11,245 nucleotides of DNA from CAYGYG01 sp964354155 (GTDB taxonomy: Bacteria > Hydrothermota > Tepidihabitantia > SM23-42 > CAYGYG01), in contig CAYGYG010000050.1 of NCBI GenBank assembly GCA_964354155.1, forward strand, positions 1-11,245. The letters run 5' to 3'. Below the pieces are notes generated by a model. That model was given only the letters and a program-made list of their open reading frames with translations. It did not search any database and was not told where the DNA came from. How positions within the stretch are numbered: the stretch's first letter is position 1; every line of letters begins with the position of its first letter. Position numbers and translations under genes: made by a program. This document shows, piece after piece, positions 1 to 5,204 of this stretch.

Positions 1-1
1 A

Positions 2-53
2 TATTAACATTTCCGCTTAGTAATAACTATTAACATTTATGCATAGTAATATC
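2..53. repeat. Two tandem 26-bp AT-rich direct repeats
   Basis: Two units with a period of exactly 26 bp (2-27 and 28-53) share TATTAACATTT at their start and TAGTAATA near their end, and differ only in the few bases between and after. Within each unit TATTA and TAATA form an imperfect dyad. The stretch is very AT-rich compared with the GC-rich genes around it and ends 16 bp before the -35 box of the next promoter, so it may be a regulator binding site or an UP-like element. The window starts at the first unit, so more copies could lie upstream. Confidence 0.7.
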
Positions 54-69
54 AAATTGAAATGAGTTC

Positions 70-97
70 TTGACATTCTATTCTGGATGTGTAGAAT
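70..97 (+). promoter_or_regulatory. Sigma-70-type promoter of the FG-GAP repeat gene
   Basis: TTGACA (70-75) is followed by a 16-base spacer and TAGAAT (92-97), five of six matches to the -10 consensus. Start of transcription is expected near 104. That leaves a leader of only about 14 bases, which holds the ribosome binding site AAGGAG (107-112), five bases before the ATG at 118. Confidence 0.75.
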
Positions 98-117
98 TGT
101 GTTAACAAGGAGAAGCT

Positions 118-399
118 ATGCACAAATTGGGTATCGTTCTTGCAGTCTCCTGCCTTCTGCTCAGTGCGGCCGCACCCCGCTTCCTCACGCCGACGCGGAT
201 TCTTACGCTCGGTGACTACTACTCTCATCCGTTTCCATATGACTGGAACGGCGACGCCAAGAAGGACTTGGTCGTCGGCCAGTTTTCGAGCGGCAAAGTA
301 CGCTTCTATCAGAATACAGGGACTGATAACAACCCGGTCTTCGGCACGTACAGCTTCGTGCAAGCCGGCGGCGTCGACATCACGCTGCCCTCTGGCTGA
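118..399 (+). CDS. FG-GAP/VCBS repeat secreted protein, N-terminal part up to in-frame TGA
   Basis: This is the first part of one gene that spans 118-1335. The ATG is preceded by AAGGAG at a spacing of 5. Residues 1-19 look like a signal peptide: a Lys near the N-terminus, then a hydrophobic core and small residues (LSAAA). The mature part has the first FG-GAP blade, with the Ca-binding-like loop DWNGDAKKD at residues 42-50, followed by a FYQNTGT strand motif. The frame stops at TGA 397-399 after 93 residues, but coding continues in the same frame without any other stop to 1335. If translation truly ends here, the product is a short secreted peptide with one blade and no sorting domain, unlikely to fold as a propeller. 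A nonsense mutation, a sequence error or stop readthrough are the possibilities. FG-GAP identity is clear; the exact role (surface adhesion or ligand binding) is unknown. Confidence 0.75.
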   Translation: MHKLGIVLAVSCLLLSAAAPRFLTPTRILTLGDYYSHPFPYDWNGDAKKDLVVGQFSSGKVRFYQNTGTDNNPVFGTYSFVQAGGVDITLPSG

Positions 400-1335
400 T
401 GCCAGGGTGCAACCATCGCAGTTTGCGATTGGAACCAAGATGGACGCCGTGACCTGGTTGCCGGTGATCGTACCGGTTTTCTTACTCTCTTCCTCGAATC
501 CGGTTCGGGTTTGACGAATGCCGGCCACATCAGACGGGACAGTGGGGCGACGCAGGTTGATGTTAGAGCCGATTCTAACAGCTTCCCATTCATTAATGAC
601 TGGAATCAGGACGGAAAAAAAGATCTGATTGTTGGCGAAGAAGCCTCCCCTCAGCTACCTGGTTGTGGCAGTATTCGAATCTTCCTCAATACTGGCACGA
701 ATTCCGCGCCGCGCTTTGGGAGTTATAGCTATGTCCAAGCCGGCGGAAGCCCGCTGTACGTGTATCGAGTCAATCCGGTGATATATGACTTGGACCGCGA
801 TAACGTGAAAGATCTCATCCTTGGAAACAATGACGGCAACGTCTACTTCTACAAGAATGTTGGGACTAACGCCGCACCGGTTTTCGGGGCCGCGCGCGAA
901 ACCCTGAAATTGACAACCGGGACCGTCATCAACGCCTACTACGGTTCGCGTCTCTCTTTCGTCGACTGGCGCGGTGACGGCGACATCGACATGCTGCTCA
1001 GCGGCTACTACAGCTACGTCGACCTCTATGAGAATGCCACCCTCGAGGTCGCCGAAGGCAAACTCACCATCCCGGCGGTTCAAGAATTCAAGGTCACGCC
1101 CTCGGTAACCAACAACCGGGCGGTCGTTTCCTACTATCTAGCCCAGCCTGGTAAGGTCCGCATCGAGCTCTACTCAGCCGATGGCCGCCTTGTCGCCACC
1201 CCGCTCTCCGGATACCAGGATGCCGGCTCACGTCAGTTCGCATGCAATACCCGCGACCTGCCGGCTGGCGTCTACCTGATGCGGCTCAGCTCGGATCGGG
1301 AAACCGTGTCGGCACGGATGGTTGTCGTTCACTGA
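400..1335 (+). CDS. FG-GAP/VCBS repeat protein, C-terminal part with T9SS-type sorting domain
   Basis: This is the same frame as the preceding fragment, resuming directly after the TGA. Four more FG-GAP blades are visible by their DxxxD-G loops: DWNQDGRRD (427), DWNQDGKKD (598), DLDRDNVKD (787) and DWRGDGDID (964). With the first fragment that makes five. Between blades there are repeated NTGTNSAP and SYVQAGG motifs. From about 1084 to the stop lies a Por/type A secretion sorting domain: a beta-sandwich with ELYSADGRLV and the late GVYLMRL motif, ending in a basic/hydrophobic strand and VVVH. This domain normally directs type IX secretion and surface attachment. The first possible start downstream of the TGA is a TTG at 511 without a convincing ribosome binding site, and it would drop the signal peptide, so independent expression is doubtful. 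Best read as the rest of a disrupted or recoded gene. Confidence 0.75.
   Translation, partial: CQGATIAVCDWNQDGRRDLVAGDRTGFLTLFLESGSGLTNAGHIRRDSGATQVDVRADSNSFPFINDWNQDGKKDLIVGEEASPQLPGCGSIRIFLNTGTNSAPRFGSYSYVQAGGSPLYVYRVNPVIYDLDRDNVKDLILGNNDGNVYFYKNVGTNAAPVFGAARETLKLTTGTVINAYYGSRLSFVDWRGDGDIDMLLSGYYSYVDLYENATLEVAEGKLTIPAVQEFKVTPSVTNNRAVVSYYLAQPGKVRIELYSADGRLVATPLSGYQDAGSRQFACNTRDLPAGVYLMRLSSDRETVSARMVVVH
413..432 (+). other. Stem-loop just downstream of the in-frame TGA
   Basis: ATCGCA (415-420) and TGCGAT (424-429) pair perfectly over six bases around a GTT loop (421-423). CC (413-414) can extend the stem with GG (431-432) if T430 is bulged. The loop G lies 22 bases after the last base of the TGA. 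A hairpin with G-U in the loop at about this distance is what bacterial selenocysteine insertion elements look like, but the sequence fit is loose and the host protein is not a redox enzyme. It may also be chance within coding sequence. Confidence 0.4.
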
Positions 1336-1352
1336 TTCTGCTTTGAAAACAG

Positions 1353-1382
1353 GAGAGGGCCGCTTTGCGGCCCTCTCTTTTT
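1353..1382 (+). terminator. Strong intrinsic terminator after the FG-GAP gene
   Basis: GAGAGGGCCGC (1353-1363) pairs perfectly over 11 bp with its complement at 1367-1377 around a TTT loop, followed at once by five T (1378-1382). It starts 17 bases after the stop codon at 1335. Read on the minus strand the hairpin is followed a few bases later by TTTT, so it may also stop transcripts running out of rpoN. Confidence 0.93.
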
Positions 1383-1399
1383 GCACGGACGCGGAATCT

Positions 1400-1453
1400 A
1401 GTGCCCCTCCGACTAATAGATGCCAACAGTACTCGCCTTTTCCGAGGGGCACT
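1400..1453. repeat. 10-bp inverted repeat with 34-base loop
   Basis: AGTGCCCCTC (1400-1409) and GAGGGGCACT (1444-1453) are exact reverse complements separated by 34 bases. There is no T-tract on either side, so this is not an intrinsic terminator. It sits in the 225-base non-coding stretch between the two converging genes, which otherwise holds only another inverted repeat and short G/C runs. Confidence 0.55.
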
Positions 1454-1528
1454 GAGGGGGTATGGGGGAGTGCGCTCTCCCATGTCCGGGGGGTGCTCAG
1501 CGAGTCCGGTATGCGAGACGAGCGCCGA

Positions 1529-1546
1529 AGGGGGGCTTATCCCCCT
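1529..1546. other. Small G/C hairpin downstream of rpoN
   Basis: AGGGGG (1529-1534) pairs with CCCCCT (1541-1546) around a six-base loop. There is no T-run on the minus strand after it, so it is at best a weak or Rho-assisted stop signal for the rpoN transcript. Confidence 0.3.
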
Positions 1547-1555
1547 AGCGGAAGA

Positions 1556-1606
1556 GCCGCACCAGAAAGAGCCAAAGCACTCTGACGTGAAAAAAGTTGG
1601 TGCGGC
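1556..1606. repeat. 9-bp inverted repeat directly behind the rpoN stop
   Basis: GCCGCACCA (1556-1564) and TGGTGCGGC (1598-1606) are exact complements separated by 33 bases. The right arm ends one base before the rpoN stop codon (1608-1610), so the structure would form in the 3' untranslated end of the rpoN mRNA. No T-tract follows on the minus strand. It could stabilise the 3' end rather than terminate. Confidence 0.5.
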
Positions 1607-1607
1607 A

Positions 1608-2951
1608 CTAATGCGCGCCGGCCCGATTCAGATGTGACGTGATTCCCAGTACTTCCCGATACTTGGTCACGGTACGACGGGAGATGTTGATCCCTTCCCG
1701 TCCCAGCCGCCGGGCGATCTCCTGGTCCGACAGCGGCCGGGCTTTGTCTTCGCGCTCGATATAGTCCTCAATCTTGCCCATTATTATCCGCTTGTCGATG
1801 TCACTCACCGCCGCGCTGAAGAAAAACTTGAGCTCATGGATGCCCCAGGGCGACTCGACATACTTGCCGTGGATGGCGCGGCTCACCGTCGAGACGTTGA
1901 CGCCCAGCTTCTGAGCCAGCTCGGTCATCGTCATCGGCTTGAGATGCTCATATCCTTTCTCAAAGAAATCCCGCTGATACTCGACGACCCGGTTGATAAT
2001 CCGGTTCAGCGTCATGCGGCGCTGTTCGATCGCAGTAAGAAAAAGGTGCGCCGATCTAACCTTCTTCTGAACGTACTTCACCTCATCATCAGCAAAGAGA
2101 CCGGGGTTTCTAATCATCTGGAGATACTCAGGCCGGAGTCTGATGCGCGGCAGATAGTCGTCGTTGTAAACCGCCCACAGCTTGCCTTCCTGCCACTCGA
2201 CCGAGAAGTCAGGGTTGACATAACCCGACTGCGCGCTGAAGAACTTCCGGCCCGGCCTCGATTCCAGTTCACCGATGACTTTGAGAGATTCGCTGAATCG
2301 TTCGGGTGAGATATTCAATCGCTTGAGCAAATTCTTGCGCTTGCTCCCGCACAAGTCTCCAAAATGGTCACGGACGATCACGTATTCGATACACTCGGCG
2401 TCGTAGCCTTTCTCCTCCAGCTGAACCAAGAACGACTCACGGATTGAGCGTCGGGCGCAGCCCACCGGATTGAATCGCCCGAGCGTATCGACAACTCGAT
2501 CGACCTCGCCGGCCCCCACCTCCAGCCCACCGGCAATATCATCATTGCTCAAGAGCAGGAATCCATCGTCATTTAGATTGATGATAACGAACTCAGCAAT
2601 CTTCACCTGGTCGGGGCTGAAGACACGCCGGGACTGCCTGAGGAGTTCCTCGCCAAGCTTGGAAACCGGCGCCGGCACGTTCTCGAGCCGGTCAAAATCG
2701 CCCGCCGCCGGCTCCACCGGCTGCGGTAGCACGTCCTCGCCGATCAACTCCGCGGTGCTGTACTCCTCCGGCGTCTCTTCTTTCTCCTTGCTCGTTTCCA
2801 CGACTTCCTCCAGGCAAGGGTTGGTCTCGAGCTCCCGGCGAACCAGGAGCTCCAGCTCGATGGTCGGCAGCTGCAGCAGGTTGAGAAACTGGATCAGCTT
2901 GGGGCTCGGGACAAGCCTGAGCTCGTCACGCAGTTGGGGTTCTTGTCTCAT
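1608..2951 (-). CDS. rpoN: RNA polymerase sigma-54 factor RpoN
   Basis: Sigma-54 directs RNA polymerase to -24/-12 promoters and needs AAA+ enhancer-binding activators. The 447-residue protein has the full architecture: region I at about 1-50 with the leucine-rich activator-interacting stretch (KLIQFLNLLQLPTIELELL) ending in ETNPCLEE, an acidic linker (region II) at about 50-90, the core-binding domain, a helix-turn-helix (MTELAQKLGVNVSTVSRAI), and the RpoN box near 424-433 reading SRRTVTKYRE (usual form ARRTVAKYRE). ATG at 2951 is the most upstream usable start and keeps region I complete; only a weak ribosome site precedes it. It is the last gene of the lpt operon, 54 bases after lptB, a linkage seen widely in proteobacteria, although no hpf or ptsN follows here. 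No activator gene lies in this window. Confidence 0.97.
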   Translation of the reverse strand: MRQEPQLRDELRLVPSPKLIQFLNLLQLPTIELELLVRRELETNPCLEEVVETSKEKEETPEEYSTAELIGEDVLPQPVEPAAGDFDRLENVPAPVSKLGEELLRQSRRVFSPDQVKIAEFVIINLNDDGFLLLSNDDIAGGLEVGAGEVDRVVDTLGRFNPVGCARRSIRESFLVQLEEKGYDAECIEYVIVRDHFGDLCGSKRKNLLKRLNISPERFSESLKVIGELESRPGRKFFSAQSGYVNPDFSVEWQEGKLWAVYNDDYLPRIRLRPEYLQMIRNPGLFADDEVKYVQKKVRSAHLFLTAIEQRRMTLNRIINRVVEYQRDFFEKGYEHLKPMTMTELAQKLGVNVSTVSRAIHGKYVESPWGIHELKFFFSAAVSDIDKRIIMGKIEDYIEREDKARPLSDQEIARRLGREGINISRRTVTKYREVLGITSHLNRAGAH

Positions 2952-3005
2952 CGCTTTGCTTTTTTCGTGGTATTCGTTACCATTCGGGTGGTTCGTTTCT
3001 TCTTT

Positions 3006-3722
3006 CTATATCTTGAACTTCTCGCCGAGATACAACTCGCGCGCTTGAGCGTTCTCGATCAAATCGCGGGCGGTGCCGGAGATCAGGACGCGCGCGTCGT
3101 AGATAAGATATGCCCGGTCGGTGATCTCCAATGTCTCCCGCACATTATGGTCGGAGATGAGCACCCCGATCGACTTTCTCTTGAGGCTAAGTATTATCTC
3201 CTGGAGCTCGGCCCGCGCGATCGGGTCGATCCCGGTAAAAGGCTCGTCCAAGAGCAGAAACTTGGGTTCGGAGATCATGGCCCGCCCGATTTCGACCCGG
3301 CGCCGTTCGCCGCCGGATAGGCTCAGGGCCTTCTGCGTACGGCGCTCGGTCAGGTTGAACTGCCCCAGCAGTTGTTCGGCTTCCTGGGCAATCGCGGCCT
3401 TTGACCGGTGCTTGAATTCAAGCACTGCCTGGAAGTTCTCGACCACGGATAATTTCCTGAAGACCGAGGCCTCTTGAGCGAGAAACGAAAGTCCGAGCCG
3501 CGCCCGCTTCCACATCGGCAGCGTCGTCAGGTCATGACCGGAAAGCGAGATCCGGCCGCCGTCCGGCACCACCAGGCCGCAAATCATGTGGAAAGTTGTC
3601 GTCTTCCCGGCACCGTTCGGCCCCAAGAGGCCGACAATCTCGCCCGGACCGACGTACAGGTCGAGTTCGTTGACCACCCGGCGCGCCCCGTAGACTTTGG
3701 TCAGCTTGTCGATCCGCAGCAT
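3006..3722 (-). CDS. lptB: LPS export ABC transporter ATP-binding protein LptB
   Basis: LptB is the cytoplasmic ATPase that, with LptF and LptG, extracts lipopolysaccharide from the inner membrane and pushes it onto the LptC-LptA bridge. The 238 residues contain Walker A GPNGAGKTT (34-42), the Q-loop Gln83, the ABC signature LSGGE (135-139), Walker B FLLLDEP (155-161) with catalytic Glu160, and switch His192 in ISDHN. Length and the FRKLSVVEN motif match LptB rather than branched-chain amino acid ATPases. The start at 3722 lies one base from the lptA stop, so the two are translationally coupled. lptF and lptG are not in the window. Confidence 0.95.
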   Translation of the reverse strand: MLRIDKLTKVYGARRVVNELDLYVGPGEIVGLLGPNGAGKTTTFHMICGLVVPDGGRISLSGHDLTTLPMWKRARLGLSFLAQEASVFRKLSVVENFQAVLEFKHRSKAAIAQEAEQLLGQFNLTERRTQKALSLSGGERRRVEIGRAMISEPKFLLLDEPFTGIDPIARAELQEIILSLKRKSIGVLISDHNVRETLEITDRAYLIYDARVLISGTARDLIENAQARELYLGEKFKI

Positions 3723-3723
3723 C

Positions 3724-4599
3724 CTATTGCCTCAAGTGCAGATATCCTTTGGGTGCGCCCGTCACGACGATCTCGGTGGCCCGGCCGCCGCTGAACCGGA
3801 AGAGCATTGAACCTCCCGCAATGTCATTCTGGGAGCCTTCGCGGGTCAGATAGGTACCCTGTCCGGATCGAACCTCGAATTCGCTCAGCTGGTCGTCGAC
3901 CAGTTCAAATCGACCGGCATCACCGGTGACGCGGTTTTCTTGTTCGGTCATCACGATGTTGCTGATCCAGCCTTCTTTGGCGTTGATGTCGTACCTCAAG
4001 GTGTCGCCGGTAATAAGCATGCTGTCGATCCGGACCGCGACCGAGTCGCGGGCGAACATCATGTTCGTCCGCTCCTGATACTCGAGAGTCTTGGACGTAA
4101 CCTCGATCGGCGGTTTCTCCGCCCGATCAACCAGGGCGCGGGGCTGGCCCCTCATCACCCCGATGCCGCGCCTCAAGTCGTACGTGCCGATACTGCTCGA
4201 CGCGGCAAACTTCTGAACGGTATCGACCATCCTGACGTTGCCGAAGGCGTCGGCCTGTTCCCGGCCGCGATCGTAGACCAGCGAGTCGGCGAAGATCGAA
4301 CGCGCCTGACGGTGCAGGGCGACGTTACGCTTGAGCACCGACATGCTGCCTTGCAGGTAGTGATAGGCCGTGTCCGCCTCGACCGTACTGTTCGAATCGA
4401 CGATCTTCACCGTGCCGCTCAGCACGGCAAGGTTGCGGGCTTCGTAGATGGTCGCCTCCTGGCACGTGATCTTGGCGGTCGGGGTCTGAATCGCCACCTC
4501 CCCGACCAGTCGCACCACGCTCCCGTCCGGACCATTGATGATCTCGACTTTATCGGCGGTAAAAGGCGACATCGTAACCATGAACAACAGGACTATCAT
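3724..4599 (-). CDS. lptA: LptA/OstA-like periplasmic LPS transport protein
   Basis: LptA forms the periplasmic beta-jellyroll filament that carries LPS between LptC and LptD. This protein has a short hydrophobic N-terminus (about 1-15, ending SPFTA) acting as a signal peptide. It is followed by OstA-type repeats of short beta strands: AKITCQEATIYEA, GTVKIVDSNSTVEADTA, RSIFADSLVYDRG and SMLITGDTLRYD. At 291 residues it is much longer than the roughly 185-residue E. coli protein, so it probably holds additional jellyroll turns. The ATG overlaps the lptC stop (ATGA, 4596-4599), and no separate ribosome site is seen, which indicates coupled translation. Context between lptC and lptB settles the name; sequence divergence is high. 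Confidence 0.88.
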   Translation of the reverse strand: MIVLLFMVTMSPFTADKVEIINGPDGSVVRLVGEVAIQTPTAKITCQEATIYEARNLAVLSGTVKIVDSNSTVEADTAYHYLQGSMSVLKRNVALHRQARSIFADSLVYDRGREQADAFGNVRMVDTVQKFAASSSIGTYDLRRGIGVMRGQPRALVDRAEKPPIEVTSKTLEYQERTNMMFARDSVAVRIDSMLITGDTLRYDINAKEGWISNIVMTEQENRVTGDAGRFELVDDQLSEFEVRSGQGTYLTREGSQNDIAGGSMLFRFSGGRATEIVVTGAPKGYLHLRQ

Positions 4600-5123
4600 C
4601 GTTTGATTTCGACCGGTGACTCCCCGGTTATTTTGCCCAGGATCTCGATCTTCTTCAGTTCCGGATCGGTAACCAGACCCATGCCTTCGATCCGGGTCTT
4701 GTCCTTACGCTCGATCAGAACCCGCGAACGGGTGACGATGCGGCCCGAATCATTCTGCCAGAAAAGCGAATCGGTCTCAAGCCGCGCACTGTCCTGGGTC
4801 AAGACCACGACACCGCCCCGGGCACTCATATTGCGGCTCCGGGTCGACAGCTCGCCGGTCGGAGCCTTGAGGTTTGAGGCCCTTTCCCCCTTGCTATTGA
4901 AGAAGTCGACGGTCAGATTTTCAACAATAATCTTTTCCTTGCTTTGATAGACGAAAGCGCGCGACCCGCGCAGCACCCACATCTTGCGCGCCTGGTTGGT
5001 CTCAATCAGATTGAAGTCGTCGATAACCGTCGAAGGCGGGTCTTCGCCCGGTGGAATTTCCTTCTTGGCGGGCGGACACGCCGTCAAGAGCAAAATCCAT
5101 GCCAGGAATGCGATTCTTCTCAT
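4596..5123 (-). CDS. lptC: LptC, LPS export protein, lipoprotein form
   Basis: LptC receives LPS from the LptBFG transporter and passes it to LptA. From the chosen start the N-terminus is MRRIAFLAWILLLTAC: a lipoprotein signal with the lipobox LTAC, so Cys16 would be lipidated. The E. coli protein has an uncleaved membrane anchor instead. The rest is the LptC beta fold with the recognisable WVLRGSRAFVYQ, VDFFNSKGERASNL and ARGGVVV stretches; total 175 residues. An in-frame ATG seven codons upstream (5144) is rejected because it lies inside the promoter spacer and upstream of the expected transcript start. The gene heads the operon lptC-lptA-lptB-rpoN. Confidence 0.9.
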   Translation of the reverse strand: MRRIAFLAWILLLTACPPAKKEIPPGEDPPSTVIDDFNLIETNQARKMWVLRGSRAFVYQSKEKIIVENLTVDFFNSKGERASNLKAPTGELSTRSRNMSARGGVVVLTQDSARLETDSLFWQNDSGRIVTRSRVLIERKDKTRIEGMGLVTDPELKKIEILGKITGESPVEIKR

Positions 5124-5133
5124 ATCTCTGACA

Positions 5134-5161
5134 ATTGTACCCATAACCGGGTGGTTGTCAA
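5134..5161 (-). promoter_or_regulatory. Sigma-70-type promoter of the lptCAB-rpoN operon
   Basis: On the minus strand TTGACA (5161-5156) is followed by a 16-base spacer and TACAAT (5139-5134). Only ten bases separate the -10 box from the lptC ATG at 5123, so transcription should begin within a few bases of the start codon. The mRNA is nearly leaderless and has no room for a Shine-Dalgarno site. The promoter also fixes the lptC start and separates this operon from comEC upstream. Confidence 0.8.
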
Positions 5162-5204
5162 GGATTTCACTCTGGAGACGATCGGCCGACGGCGTGTGCG
5201 CCGG

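Noticed and set aside
118..1335. Genome-wide recoding of TGA (as Gly or Trp) to explain the internal TGA
   Set aside because: lptC, comEC, cysS and the FG-GAP gene itself end at TGA where the family C-terminus is expected, and no other gene has an internal TGA.
511..1335. Independent gene starting at TTG 511
   Set aside because: No convincing ribosome site, no signal peptide, and coding clearly continues upstream of 511 in the same frame back to the TGA, including a complete FG-GAP blade at 427-465.
1383..1607. tRNA, other structured RNA gene or CRISPR in the intergenic region
   Set aside because: No cloverleaf with a TTCGA-type T-loop could be drawn, and there are no regularly spaced repeats; only inverted repeats and G/C runs are seen.
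1322..1637. Two plus-strand open frames of about 90 codons in the convergent intergenic region
   Set aside because: They run through the intrinsic terminator and inverted repeats, have low-complexity composition, no ribosome site and no recognisable domain.
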